Source of the DNA: Rhizobium sp. BK650
GTDB lineage: Bacteria > Pseudomonadota > Alphaproteobacteria > Rhizobiales > Rhizobiaceae
DNA length: 64,000 nucleotides
Assembly (NCBI RefSeq): GCF_014195325.1
Contig: NZ_JACIBK010000010.1
Location: 186,001 to 250,000, forward strand
Reading direction: 5' to 3'
A program made the position numbers and the translations under genes. Shown piece after piece: positions 53,195-63,465 of this stretch; position 1 is the first letter of the stretch; each line of letters starts with the position of its first letter. The notes beneath the pieces are model-generated. The model made no database searches, had not been told where the DNA came from, and saw only the letters and a program-made list of their open reading frames with translations.

Positions 53195-54118
53195 ATGCTC
53201 GACCTCAAAGATGTGTACTTCTTTGTTCAAGTCGTAGACCGCGGCGGTTTTACTGCAGCCGGCGAAAGCCTTCGCGTACCAAAGTCAACCCTAAGTCATA
53301 GGGTCCGGGAACTTGAGGACTCCTTGGGCGTGCGGCTGATCAACCGCACATCCAGACAATTCGGCATGACGGACGTGGGGGCGGAGTTCTATCAATATGC
53401 CCTTCACATGCTCCAATCGGCAGACACCGCCGAGGAGTTCGTCCGGCAGAGGCTACACGAGCCCAGCGGTACTATTCGGATCACGACAGCGGTCGAGATA
53501 GCTCAATTCGCTCTTCGGGATCTCATCCCAACTTTTTTGAACAAACATCCCAAGGTGACGATTGTCGAAATCGCAACCGATCGGCTGGTCGACATGGTAG
53601 CAGAGGGGTTCGATTTAGCGCTCCGCGGCCATGTCGCATCCCTCCAGAATTCTACACTGGTTCAGAGAGGGATCGCTAGTGTGCCTTGGTATTTGTTCGC
53701 AAGTCCAGAATACCTGCGACAGGCGGGCGACCTGTCGAGGCCGGAAGACCTTTCGTCTCACTCCACGCTGGCCAACGACCGCCATGGAGCAGAGGTATGG
53801 CGGCTGAAAGGCCCGTTAGGTCAAGAGGTTGAAGTTCCCATAGAGCCAAGATTCCTAAGCAACAACATGATCGCTCTGAAGGAAGCGGCGTGCGCGAATC
53901 TTGGCGTCGCCGCGTTGCCTGGATACATATGTCGAGAGGAAATAGAGGCGGGGAGGTTATATCAAATATTGCCCGGGTGGATGGCCGCCGACGCTCGCAT
54001 GAGCGCGCTCATGCCCTACAGGAACGGGCTTCTCCCGGCTGTGCGGTCGCTCGTCGATTTTCTCGCGGTCGAAGTCCCCAAGGTGACCGCATTCACTCCA
54101 AGATCATTGGACGGCTAA
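53195..54118 (+). CDS. LysR-family transcriptional regulator
   Basis: A 307-residue regulator: winged helix LDLKDVYFFVQVVDRGGFTA and VPKSTLSHRVRELEDSLGVR, then an effector domain from about 95 with ESDMVAEGFDLALRGHVA-like features (actual: DRLVDMVAEGFDLALRGHV). It belongs to the large group of LysR proteins close to quinone/nitroaromatic reductase genes. It lies 107 bases after the nitroreductase gene on the same strand. Its target is not shown by position alone. Confidence 0.9.
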   Translation: MLDLKDVYFFVQVVDRGGFTAAGESLRVPKSTLSHRVRELEDSLGVRLINRTSRQFGMTDVGAEFYQYALHMLQSADTAEEFVRQRLHEPSGTIRITTAVEIAQFALRDLIPTFLNKHPKVTIVEIATDRLVDMVAEGFDLALRGHVASLQNSTLVQRGIASVPWYLFASPEYLRQAGDLSRPEDLSSHSTLANDRHGAEVWRLKGPLGQEVEVPIEPRFLSNNMIALKEAACANLGVAALPGYICREEIEAGRLYQILPGWMAADARMSALMPYRNGLLPAVRSLVDFLAVEVPKVTAFTPRSLDG

Positions 54119-54245
54119 AGCAGAGCGCCGGATTCTGCTACCCAAACCTGAGTTTGCTACAAACAGAATGCCGACGCGGCTATTCTTGGCTGTCGACCAG
54201 CCAATCACGCGCGACGACATGAAATGCGCCATCTGGTGTAGAATT

Positions 54246-54728
54246 ATGCGACTGCGGACGCAGATAAAACAGGCAATACACTGTCGTGGTCTTATTGCGG
54301 TTCGCTCTCGCGACTCTATGACGACAAGCATGCTTTCTGCGAGTTTCGACCTACCCAAGGACTCTCTTGTGAAGACACCACAGGCACTTGCTCACGTGAA
54401 GGTCATAACCGCCTCATGCGCTCCAGGTGGTGGTTACCGATTGCGCAGACACGCGCGGGGAAATGTCATCCTTGAAATCGTCAAAGCAATAGACGGTCGA
54501 ATGGACAGCCCGAGCTTAAAAGGGCTCATACCTAGTGTTGATGAATCACTAACCCACACTGTAAGTCTGACAGTCGGACGGCTGATCGAAGAGGCTGAGG
54601 CGGCGTGGCAAGCGGTGATACCCAGACTAAGCGTCGAAGATCTGCTTGGGCGGGTCGATCCGAGATGGCAGGCGTTATACGGCGAAAGCCGAGAACAGGC
54701 GGATCTGGGTGTACGTTCTTCTAGGTGA
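54246..54728 (+). CDS. Rrf2-family transcriptional regulator without sensor cysteines
   Basis: A 160-residue Rrf2-type regulator. The winged helix lies at the N-terminus (MRLRTQIKQAIHCRGLIAVR; MTTSMLSASFDLPKDSLVK) and the wing reads SCAPGGGYRLRRHARGNVIL. The effector half has no Cys, so it cannot hold an Fe-S cluster in the manner of NsrR or IscR. The helical region after the first turn is diverged. It may be drifting. The 3' end overlaps the next LysR gene. Confidence 0.7.
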   Translation: MRLRTQIKQAIHCRGLIAVRSRDSMTTSMLSASFDLPKDSLVKTPQALAHVKVITASCAPGGGYRLRRHARGNVILEIVKAIDGRMDSPSLKGLIPSVDESLTHTVSLTVGRLIEEAEAAWQAVIPRLSVEDLLGRVDPRWQALYGESREQADLGVRSSR

Positions 54729-55638
54729 AACCGCGGGATTGCTCGCGTTCTTTCGAACCGTTGAGACGGGTTCATTTACCGCAGCTGCACGTAGTATTGG
54801 AACGACGCCGTCATCCGCCTCAAAGGCTGTGTCGCGACTGGAGGCGGTTCTTGGCGCGAAGCTGTTCCGCCGCACCACAAGGACACTCACGCTAACACAA
54901 GAAGGGGAGGCGCTCTTCGAGCGTATACGCCCGATACTAGACCTTATCGAGCAGGCCCGTGATGTCGTTCTGTTAAATCAAAATACATCAGGTCACCTAC
55001 GCGTAAGCCTGCCAGGTGAATTCGGCCGACAGCTTCTCGCACCCATTTTCGAGAAGTTCATGGCGGTGCATCCGGGTATATCACTGCAGTTGGATATGAC
55101 TGACCGCCACGCCGAGGTCGTCCGAGATGGATATGATGCAGCATATCGCGTAGGCCATTCTGATCAGAATTCCCTTGTTTCCCGTACTCTTGCGCAGCTG
55201 GATATGGCCTTGGTGGCTTCGCCGAACTTCGAGGCGATACGAGGCAAGCCGGCGACTGTCGAAACGCTGCGCGAAATGCCCTTCGCGCGATACTCGATTG
55301 GTGGGCGGACCTATCCGGTTCAGTTTGCTGACGGAACGGAGTTCATCCCGAAGGGGCGACTAGATCTCGACACAGCCGCGGCAATCCATCAGGCGGCGAG
55401 ATCGGGAATTGGGTTGGCATATGTCATCAAACTGATCGTGCAAGAAGACCTAGCTCGCGGCACGCTCTTTGAGGTGATCCCGTCGGCAGGCCTCAAGCGG
55501 ATGCCGTTCCAAGTTCTGCATGCCTTTGGCAGGATGCCCACGCACCGTTTGCAGGTCTTTACCGAATTTGTAGCGGAGACCGTGAGAACGCTTCAAGAGC
55601 GCGACCTTAAATCCGATCCGGTTCAGTTTCAGGCATAA
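54709..55638 (+). CDS. LysR-family transcriptional regulator
   Basis: A regulator of about 309 residues: LLAFFRTVETGSFTAAARSI and TPSSASKAVSRLEAVLGAKL form the winged helix, and the effector domain from residue 95 ends with AFGRMPTHRLQVFTEFVAET. GTG 54709 overlaps the Rrf2-like gene by 20 bases and gives the usual start length; GTG or TTG further upstream are less likely. The target is unknown. Confidence 0.87.
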   Translation: MYVLLGETAGLLAFFRTVETGSFTAAARSIGTTPSSASKAVSRLEAVLGAKLFRRTTRTLTLTQEGEALFERIRPILDLIEQARDVVLLNQNTSGHLRVSLPGEFGRQLLAPIFEKFMAVHPGISLQLDMTDRHAEVVRDGYDAAYRVGHSDQNSLVSRTLAQLDMALVASPNFEAIRGKPATVETLREMPFARYSIGGRTYPVQFADGTEFIPKGRLDLDTAAAIHQAARSGIGLAYVIKLIVQEDLARGTLFEVIPSAGLKRMPFQVLHAFGRMPTHRLQVFTEFVAETVRTLQERDLKSDPVQFQA

Positions 55639-55926
55639 CCAAGGTCGGCTTCCTTCAACAACGCGCAAGGTGTCCGCTTGAATCCGCCTCGCCCTTTCTC
55701 GAACGCAGTCACGCAACCAACTGTGTTGGAGATTACTGGTGTGCCTGGGGTGCCAGACCCCTGGGGACGCCCGTTTAGAATTGCTCTTCAACATGCTCGC
55801 CATTGACAATTTCCGCTTCTGAAACTGTGATAAAGGCTGCCCAGTGCCTCTGTAATCTGCTACCTAGAACTCTTAACCGTCACCACTACGTGACGATGTT
55901 CTTGCATAATTGAAGCGGCCGGGGCT

Positions 55927-57507
55927 ATGCCAGGAAATTCTCTGCGATCGGCGATCAGTCGTGACAAATACTCGAATTCTCAACGAGTTGTTTTGGCCAT
56001 CGCACTGACGCTCACGGTCGGCGTGGCAGTGTTGATATTTGCCGGAACAGCGCTGGCTTTTCTTCCTCTCATTGCAACAGTCTTGGTATCTTTCCGAGGG
56101 CAAACCTCTGGGATAATCAAATCTGGCATGGCAGCGGCGCTGTTGTGCTCTTTGTTGGTACTGTTAGCTTCTGGGGCCAACACGACGGTCTTAGACATCT
56201 TTTTCTTTCTAGCATCATCACTTTGTACGGTCGCCGCATTCGACTTCGTTTCCACCAACAGATCCGAAGGCAGCCATGCTGGGGTTGTCGTTGGCGACCG
56301 AGAGAAGGAATCGCTTGAGATCGTTGATTCCGACCGGAGCCTTGAGGCGCTGAGGGAAAGCGAACGCTCTCTAAGAGAGCTGGTCGAGACCCTACCCACG
56401 ATGATTTATTGCGCTACGCCGGAAGGCAAGCCGATCTATCGCAGCAGAAAACTTCAGGAGTATCTCGGATTCCGTGTCGAAGACAAAGATGGAATTCGCG
56501 CGTCTCGGCTGGAGGCAACGCTCGATGCAATTATCCATCCTGACGACATCGATCTCGTAAGGCAACGCTACGCATATTCACTGCGCACTGGTGAGCCCTA
56601 CCTCATGAAACATCGCCTAAGGAGATATGACGGAGAGTACCGGTGGGTGGAAACCCGGACAGCGCCGATGCGCAATGCGGAAGGTGTGATCATTCAATGG
56701 AATGGTGTTTGTGTTGATATCGATGACTGGGTTCGAGATCAGGAGCAACTCGGTGTCGCACAGCAAAACCTCGCGCGCGCGAGCCAGGCCGCCAGCCTTG
56801 CGGAGCTGACTGCTTCGATAGCCCATGAGGTCGGGCAGCCACTTGCGGCTATCGTCTCCAGTTCGGATGCGAGCCAACGTTGGCTTTCCGCGGATCCGCC
56901 GAATGTTGAGCGCGCACTCAAGGCTCTTGAGCGGGTAGTACGCAGCGCCGAAACAACGACGGATGTATTTAAGCGCGTGCGTGCACTTTTCAAACACACC
57001 AATGAAGCCAAACAGCCGAGTTCTGTCGAGGAGGTCATCAGTTCAGCGAAAGAGTTGGTTGTCGAGGAGGCTGTCCGTAGGAACGTGCAGCTGGAGGTGA
57101 CCATAGAATCCGATCTCCCGACAGTCTTACTTGACCGCGTGCAGATCCAGCAGGTTCTTGTCAACCTGATAAGGAACGGCATGGAAGCCGGGCATATAGG
57201 CGCAGGGCGACCTAAGGTCTCGATTGCGGCCAATACGGACGGGAATACGATAAGGATTCGAGTCCGGGATAACGGCCCGGGGCTAGCGTCCGTCGATCAG
57301 GTGTTTGAACCATTCTTTACGACGAAGGCTGACGGGATGGGGATGGGCCTCGCCATTTGCAAATCCATTGTCGAAGCACATGGCGGGCGGCTTTGGGCGG
57401 AAAATGCTGACCCCACAGGAGCTACGTTTACCTTCATGATACCGCTAGACTCGGCCGCGTCGGAACCAAAACGAAAACTCGAAGGCCACGCCTCTGCTAG
57501 CGTTTAA
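55927..57507 (+). CDS. membrane-bound PAS-domain sensor histidine kinase
   Basis: A 526-residue kinase. Residues 20-110 hold three or four hydrophobic helices (VLAIALTLTVGVAVLIFAGT; AAALLCSLLVLLASGA), then a PAS domain at about 145-265 (LVETLPTMIYCATPEGKPIY), the phospho-acceptor His near 300 (SIAHEVGQPLAAIVSSSDAS) and an ATPase domain (NLIRNGMEAG, VRDNGPGL, GMGMGLAICKSI). Its kinase core is close to those at 42500 and 57877, so the three are related. Its 3' end overlaps a convergent receiver gene by 11 bases. Confidence 0.93.
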   Translation: MPGNSLRSAISRDKYSNSQRVVLAIALTLTVGVAVLIFAGTALAFLPLIATVLVSFRGQTSGIIKSGMAAALLCSLLVLLASGANTTVLDIFFFLASSLCTVAAFDFVSTNRSEGSHAGVVVGDREKESLEIVDSDRSLEALRESERSLRELVETLPTMIYCATPEGKPIYRSRKLQEYLGFRVEDKDGIRASRLEATLDAIIHPDDIDLVRQRYAYSLRTGEPYLMKHRLRRYDGEYRWVETRTAPMRNAEGVIIQWNGVCVDIDDWVRDQEQLGVAQQNLARASQAASLAELTASIAHEVGQPLAAIVSSSDASQRWLSADPPNVERALKALERVVRSAETTTDVFKRVRALFKHTNEAKQPSSVEEVISSAKELVVEEAVRRNVQLEVTIESDLPTVLLDRVQIQQVLVNLIRNGMEAGHIGAGRPKVSIAANTDGNTIRIRVRDNGPGLASVDQVFEPFFTTKADGMGMGLAICKSIVEAHGGRLWAENADPTGATFTFMIPLDSAASEPKRKLEGHASASV

Positions 57508-57859
57508 TCGCGGACTCGATCGCGGCCTTTAGCTCCTTTCCTCCGAATGGTTTAAAGAGGCAGGTTCCCGCAGATCTCGCCTCTGAGATGATAGCTTCCT
57601 GGGCATGCCCCGTCATAAACACAACAGGGATGGCAATCGACCGGCTCGTGAGCTCCGCGTTGAGCTCAACCCCATTCATTCCAGGCATCAAAATATCCAG
57701 AAGCAAGCAATCCGTCTGTAATTTAGGCAAAGAAGCTAGAAAGTCGTAGGCTGAAGCATACGAGGTTGGCGAGAAACCCAGAACCTCCAAAAGATCGGTC
57801 AATGATTCCCGCACCGATTGATCGTCATCGATGATCGTGATGATTGGTGGGGAGTGCAT
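57497..57859 (-). CDS. single-domain response regulator
   Basis: A 120-residue receiver with the acidic pocket ITIIDDDQSVRESLTDLLE, phospho-acceptor Asp in CLLLDILMPGMNGVE and Lys in CLFKPFGGKEL. No output domain follows. It lies 17 bases downstream of the giant hybrid kinase gene and so is probably its partner. It could transfer phosphate to other regulators in the region. Confidence 0.92.
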   Translation of the reverse strand: MHSPPIITIIDDDQSVRESLTDLLEVLGFSPTSYASAYDFLASLPKLQTDCLLLDILMPGMNGVELNAELTSRSIAIPVVFMTGHAQEAIISEARSAGTCLFKPFGGKELKAAIESAIKR

Positions 57860-57876
57860 TTGGATATCGTCCCCAA

Positions 57877-60800
57877 TCAGGAGCTTCGGACTGGCAGTGA
57901 TCCCTTAGCTTCACCACTGGGTCGCATGCCATCCAAATTGCTGGCACGTTTGAGAGTAAAAGAAAAGGTCGCGCCCCCTTCCGAATTCGCTGCTGCCCAG
58001 ATTTGCCCTCCGACGCTTTCTATGATTGCCTTGCTGACCGATAATCCTACGCCCATACCGTTCGGTTTGGTGGTATAAAACGCTTCGAACAGTCGCTCGC
58101 TGTCTTCGTCATCGATGCCACATCCGTTGTCACTAATGTCAATTCGCACGTGGTCCCTACCGTAAGACCTAGTGGAGATACCTACGGAACGCTGGCCGCC
58201 GGGGAGAAATCGCACGGCATCTACCGCATTGAGAAGAATGTTCAACACAACCTGCTGTACCTGGGCTCTGTCGCCGGAGGCTGAGGGCAGCCACTCTGCA
58301 AATGAGGATCGGAGTATGACTTCGTTCGCCTGAAGTTCGTTTCCGGCAAGGGTGAGAACCTCGCGGACGACGTCGTTCAAATCGAAAGCCTCAACAATCG
58401 GCGTGGTACTGCCGAATAGGCCGCGCAAGCGCCTGATCGTATCGGCAGCGCGATTTCCATCTCTGAGACTGCGGGCGGCTGTACGCCGTGCGCCATCGAG
58501 GTTTGGTGGTTCGGAGGCGAGCATCATCTGACACGCCTCGGCGTTCGCTACAACACCCAGCAAAGGCTGGCTGACTTCATGCGCGATCGATGCCGCCAGA
58601 ACTCCCAAAGTGGCGGTGCGCGAGACGTGCGCGAGTTCCGCGCTGATGCGCGCGAGCACATCTTGCGTGCGCTGCATTTCACTGACGTCCTGCAGAGAGC
58701 CAAGACGCAGGCGGCCACCCTTCGCGTCGTATGCTGTTCGTGTCACAAGACGAACATCCCGGATGCTGCCGTCATGCAATTGCAGCTTGAACTGGCGATC
58801 AATGTCCGTCCCGTCTTGCCGAGCGCTTTCGACGAGCTGTTGGAATTCCGGTTGGTCCGCCGGGTGAATAAGGTCTCCGATGTGGCGTATCGTTAGCGGG
58901 CTATGATGTGGAAGGTGACAGATGCGGTATATTTCTTCTGAGCATTCAAGTCGGTCGAGTTCGTCACTCCAGTAAAAGCTGCCCGTGCGGCTCAGGCGTT
59001 GCGCTTCACGCAACCAAGCCTCGCTCCGCTGGAGTTCCGAGTAGAGTCTCGCGTTACCGAGCCATATCCCCGCCTGCGAGGCGAGAAAGTCCAGAACTGA
59101 GGTTCGGTTCTCTGAGAAGACGTCGGAAACCACGTTGTTTTCAACGTAGAGAAGGCCGATCAGAGTGGTAGCATTGAATACCGGTACGCATAGAATCGAT
59201 CGCGGCTGGTTTACCTGGAAGTATTCGTCACCCGGATCGAACATCGCGACTGCTGTGTCGTGCAGAGCTACCGCTGACTTTGTCCGCGTGACGTAATGTA
59301 GCACCGACGATGGAAGCTCGGACCCGGCATGTCGCCTCCTATTTTGCTGGACTTCAATGTCGCCTTCCGCAGTAACGGCCGTTGCTTCTATGTAAAGTTC
59401 GTCACCCGATAGAAGCATCAAAACACCGCGCTCCGCTCCCGAATTCTGCACCACAAGCTTCATCAGCTTTTCGATCAGGCTGGCGAGTATGACTTCGCTC
59501 GATAATACGCGGGAAGCCTTGCCGACCGCATCAATATCGAGCGAAGCCACAGGCAAAGCCAGGGACGCTTGTGTTTGGGATAGCGACCCACGGCTCGTCA
59601 GGTCGATAAAACGGAAATCGAGCAGCCTCACTTTCGCGACCGCACCCCATCGAGCAAATGCCTCCCTTGCGCGCCTCAGGTAAGCTTCCGCCGCGATGTC
59701 CAACCCGCGGGTGACATAGAACCTGCCGGCGAGTTCGCTGGCGATCGCTTCCACTTGTAGAAATCCGTTCGCCCTGGCACCCCTAATTGCCTTCTCGTAG
59801 AGCGACTGCGCGTCGGCACTCTTGCCCTCCAATTGTGCTATCTCGGCTGCAAGCAGAGCTTCACGGCAGGCGAACGTAATTTCACATCCGCTCGCCCACG
59901 CCTCTAGCCGGGCGTGATGCCGATGGAGGTCTTCGAGATGCTGTTTACGGCGACCGGCTGGCATGACGTCACGTACTGCTAATGCTGATGCGTTGAGGCC
60001 CGCATAGAATTCGAACTCAGCTTCCTCTATCGAGGATCGCATTGCCCATTTGATCGGCTCTACGCGTAAGGCAGCTTCACGCGCCGCTGAGAAATCTTCC
60101 GTCAGATAGTATTCGGCCAGGCGGAACACCCAATGATAACTGATCATCATCGCGTTGCGAGGCAGCGGATTGCTATACTGGTTAGCCCAGCCATCGACAT
60201 CGCCGTGTCCTTCTGTCAGCAGTCCACGTAGCTTTCTTATGAAGCGAACTTGGCTGAAGAAGTTCTCGTGCGGTAGTCCCAGCTCTACCATGCGGGCAAA
60301 GGATAGGGCATTTTCCGCCACCTTTTGCACTTCCGGGAGCGGTTTGCCCGACATTAGCTGATGCGTAATATGGTTTCTGGCGCTGTAGGCGGCAAACGCC
60401 AGATCCCCGGTTGAGGTGCTGATCCGAAATGCCTCTTCGGTAAGGAGATTGCTGTGGGCCAGTGGCTTGATCCAGGGCACGGCGAAACCAGCAAAAAGGG
60501 CATATACACGCGCCTTGTATCTCCCCGCCCGTCCTCGATCCACGAGCTTTCGCGAGAGCTCACCGAACTGATACGCCGTCGCGTAGTCACTGAATTGAGC
60601 GCCCAGGGCCATATTCAAGGCAGAGAAGGCAACGCTCGAGCTGTCGCACAAACCATGCCGCAAACTCAGGACGGTCATACGAAGCAGCAGGAATTCCATC
60701 AGCCGGCGATCCACTGCGTAGGCCGCAGGGAAGACTTCAGTCATCACGTCCATAGAAGACTTGATGTGGGGGTCCGCCATTGTTGGAGCGAAAAAAAGAT

Positions 60801-63465
60801 CGTCGATCGGTCTCTCGATCAAAAGCCGGTGAAGCTCCTCGAATTCTCCGACAACATCTGCGTATCCCGGCTGAAGCGGCCATTCGATTCCGGCTTTTCC
60901 CAAGAACTCGACGCCGGTCTCCACCGCCTCAATGTTTCGTCCGGTCGTAAACAAAAGCAGCACGGTTAGGCATATCACTTCCGCACGCTCCGCGAAGGCG
61001 GTTGTTCCTTCAATAAGCTCGGCAAGCCGCTCCTCGGCGGACGAGAAGTTTCCATTGACTATATCGCATTCGGCAAGGCCCAATCGAAGTCCGAAGGATA
61101 GAGGATGGTTCTCTTCCTCTTCGCGGCTTAGAACGGACAGGCCTTTATCAAAATACGACTGAGCGGACGTGTAGGCGCTCGCAAGTCTCGCTCGTTCGCC
61201 GGCTGCCATGAAGACTCTCGCGACCGCCATGCGTTCGTCGCCAGAAACGAGCTCTAGTGCTTTATCAAAGTGGCCGGCGATCATATAAACCGTATCGTCG
61301 ACCTCAGAGAGGGTGGCGAGAAGGAGGCGTCCGATCCTCAGATGTTCTTTGGCACGCACCGTGTCGTCCAGCGAGATGCATGCAGCCATCTGAATTTGGT
61401 CATGTACGAAGGTCACGAGATTTGATGACATTCGGACCATGCCGGCCTCGATTGCGGGCCGCAACGTCGGCTCCAGTTCGTCGATTTTCGTCCCGAGAAC
61501 GAGTGCGGCTGTCTTCAAGTCGGTCGCGCTGCCCAGAAGCGACAAGATTCCCAAAGCGCCTTTTGTTCTACTCGGCAACCTCCCTAGCTGGAGTCCAAGG
61601 AGTTGGGCCACGTTCCGTGTGACGCTTCGGCTCGCGACTTCTGCATCGTTCCACTCCCATTCCGATGTGTCGGCTTGGAAGGTAACTAATTTATCCGAGG
61701 CGAGCTGCCGAAGAAATTGAAGCGTAAAGAACGGGTTCCCGTCCGTCTTCTCATTAACAATTGCGGCCAGTGTTTCGACACGCTCTGGCGGGCACGAAAA
61801 TACATTTGCCAAGAGCCGCTCAAGATCGGTGTTCGAAAGCGTATCAAGCCGAATGTCCGTGACACGATGAGAGTTCTGCCTGATATTGGCGAGGAGGGTG
61901 GCAAGTGAGTGGGTCGAATCGACCTCGTCATCCCGGTATGCGACGACCAGGAGTGTATGTTTGAGCTGATGCTCCGTCGCAAGCCCTTGGATCAGATCCA
62001 ACGTCGCCGGATCGAGCCACTGAAGGTCGTCCACGAAGACAACGAGCGGATGGGCAGCGGTGGCAAATACACTTAGGAAGGCCTTAAAAAGGTATCTGAA
62101 ACGGACGGCAGCTGTGGCAAGCTCCGCAGCCGCGATAGGTGGCTGATTGCCAACTATATGCGAAAGCTCCGGGACAAGATCCACCATGAGTCCGGCATTC
62201 TCTCCCAAAGCCTTGACGAAATTGGCCCGCCATTCTTGGACTTCTGCTTCGTCTTTCGCCAGCAATTGTCGAACGAGCCCCCGAAACGCCTGGATGATCG
62301 TGGAGTAGGGCGTCTCCCACCTGTTCTGATCGAATTTTCCTTCCGCGAAGAGAAAGCCCCGGCCTACCAGGGTTTGCTGTGTGCCAGCCACAAGGGACGA
62401 CTTCCCGATGCCGGCGGCTCCGGTCACGATCACGACTTCGCTATCCGCTCCGGCCGCCACGCGCTCTGCCGAGTTCAACAGAAGCTGTCGAGCGACATCA
62501 CGCCCGTAGAGCATCGCGTCGTAGCCCGAGTGTCTGAAGAGATCGCCTCGTGCGACTGGAAAGCGTTCAATCTTTCCTCCGACAGCCCACTCCGTTACGC
62601 AGCGTCTGAGGTCGCTCTCGACCGCCTTGGCAGATTGATATCGAAGGTCCGGATCCTTCTCCAGTAACTTGAGCAAGATGGCGTCGAGCTGTTCGGGAAG
62701 CCCGCGATATCTGAGGCTCGGCTTTGGTGGGCGCGTGGTTAGGTGTCGGTGTGCCCAATCGAGTGGCTCGGAAGCGGAAAATGGCAGGGTCCCGGTGAGC
62801 AGTTCGAACAGCGTCACTCCCAAGCTGTAGAGGTCGCTGCGTTGATCAGGGCGCCGGTTTGTACGGCCCGTCTCCTCAGGGGACATATATGCCGGAGTCC
62901 CAAAGGAGCGCAGAACAGAATTTATGGCTCTGCCGGCACGGCCGAAACCCGTAAACGCCACCTCACCGTTCTCCGTCAGAAAGCAGTTCTCGGGCCGCAT
63001 ATCGCCGTGGATCAGTCCCGCCTCATGAACTAACCGCAGCGCTTCCGCGATGCGGCAGGCCACCTCTAGCTTGCGACCAATGGAAGATGCGGTTCCCCAT
63101 TCTGCGGCCTTGCACACCCTGCCGAGCGGAATGCCACCGGGATCAACAAGAGTCATCCCGACTTGCTTTTGCCCCATAACGACTTTGGTCGGGTGCAGTA
63201 TCGCCGTGCTATGCGCAATTGACTGGAGTAGTTCTAGCTCTTGAGTGAACTCTTCCTCTCGGGAGGGCTCGACATTCGCGGCAACAATAAGAACTGTCTG
63301 TTGGTCTTCCGACGTTGCCCGATACCATGCGCGGTCAACGTCGGAATGCAGTTTTACTGCTACGATATCTGGATCGCCGATAACCTCAGCGGCGATAGAT
63401 GCGACGAAGTCTTTGTCTGCTTCGACGGTCAGGTCGGAGTGCATGCTTGGTTCGGGAGGCGACAT
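57877..63465 (-). CDS. giant trifunctional protein: kinase-like + AAA ATPase + GAF/PAS histidine kinase
   Basis: An 1862-residue protein. Residues 40-290 form a Ser/Thr-kinase-like domain with HGDMRPEN at 153-160, followed by an AAA/STAND-type ATPase (Walker A GAAGIGKS at 349-356) and a long helical, TPR-like region (about 700-1250). Then come GAF (about 1290-1440), PAS (about 1490-1600) and a histidine kinase with His near 1631 (SIAHEVSQPLLGVVANAEAC) and GMGVGLSVSKAI in the ATPase. The kinase-like domain lacks the glycine-rich loop, the VAIK Lys and the DFG Asp (FTGFG), so it is probably a pseudokinase. It is in an operon with the receiver gene downstream. Confidence 0.9.
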   Translation of the reverse strand: MSPPEPSMHSDLTVEADKDFVASIAAEVIGDPDIVAVKLHSDVDRAWYRATSEDQQTVLIVAANVEPSREEEFTQELELLQSIAHSTAILHPTKVVMGQKQVGMTLVDPGGIPLGRVCKAAEWGTASSIGRKLEVACRIAEALRLVHEAGLIHGDMRPENCFLTENGEVAFTGFGRAGRAINSVLRSFGTPAYMSPEETGRTNRRPDQRSDLYSLGVTLFELLTGTLPFSASEPLDWAHRHLTTRPPKPSLRYRGLPEQLDAILLKLLEKDPDLRYQSAKAVESDLRRCVTEWAVGGKIERFPVARGDLFRHSGYDAMLYGRDVARQLLLNSAERVAAGADSEVVIVTGAAGIGKSSLVAGTQQTLVGRGFLFAEGKFDQNRWETPYSTIIQAFRGLVRQLLAKDEAEVQEWRANFVKALGENAGLMVDLVPELSHIVGNQPPIAAAELATAAVRFRYLFKAFLSVFATAAHPLVVFVDDLQWLDPATLDLIQGLATEHQLKHTLLVVAYRDDEVDSTHSLATLLANIRQNSHRVTDIRLDTLSNTDLERLLANVFSCPPERVETLAAIVNEKTDGNPFFTLQFLRQLASDKLVTFQADTSEWEWNDAEVASRSVTRNVAQLLGLQLGRLPSRTKGALGILSLLGSATDLKTAALVLGTKIDELEPTLRPAIEAGMVRMSSNLVTFVHDQIQMAACISLDDTVRAKEHLRIGRLLLATLSEVDDTVYMIAGHFDKALELVSGDERMAVARVFMAAGERARLASAYTSAQSYFDKGLSVLSREEEENHPLSFGLRLGLAECDIVNGNFSSAEERLAELIEGTTAFAERAEVICLTVLLLFTTGRNIEAVETGVEFLGKAGIEWPLQPGYADVVGEFEELHRLLIERPIDDLFFAPTMADPHIKSSMDVMTEVFPAAYAVDRRLMEFLLLRMTVLSLRHGLCDSSSVAFSALNMALGAQFSDYATAYQFGELSRKLVDRGRAGRYKARVYALFAGFAVPWIKPLAHSNLLTEEAFRISTSTGDLAFAAYSARNHITHQLMSGKPLPEVQKVAENALSFARMVELGLPHENFFSQVRFIRKLRGLLTEGHGDVDGWANQYSNPLPRNAMMISYHWVFRLAEYYLTEDFSAAREAALRVEPIKWAMRSSIEEAEFEFYAGLNASALAVRDVMPAGRRKQHLEDLHRHHARLEAWASGCEITFACREALLAAEIAQLEGKSADAQSLYEKAIRGARANGFLQVEAIASELAGRFYVTRGLDIAAEAYLRRAREAFARWGAVAKVRLLDFRFIDLTSRGSLSQTQASLALPVASLDIDAVGKASRVLSSEVILASLIEKLMKLVVQNSGAERGVLMLLSGDELYIEATAVTAEGDIEVQQNRRRHAGSELPSSVLHYVTRTKSAVALHDTAVAMFDPGDEYFQVNQPRSILCVPVFNATTLIGLLYVENNVVSDVFSENRTSVLDFLASQAGIWLGNARLYSELQRSEAWLREAQRLSRTGSFYWSDELDRLECSEEIYRICHLPHHSPLTIRHIGDLIHPADQPEFQQLVESARQDGTDIDRQFKLQLHDGSIRDVRLVTRTAYDAKGGRLRLGSLQDVSEMQRTQDVLARISAELAHVSRTATLGVLAASIAHEVSQPLLGVVANAEACQMMLASEPPNLDGARRTAARSLRDGNRAADTIRRLRGLFGSTTPIVEAFDLNDVVREVLTLAGNELQANEVILRSSFAEWLPSASGDRAQVQQVVLNILLNAVDAVRFLPGGQRSVGISTRSYGRDHVRIDISDNGCGIDDEDSERLFEAFYTTKPNGMGVGLSVSKAIIESVGGQIWAAANSEGGATFSFTLKRASNLDGMRPSGEAKGSLPVRSS

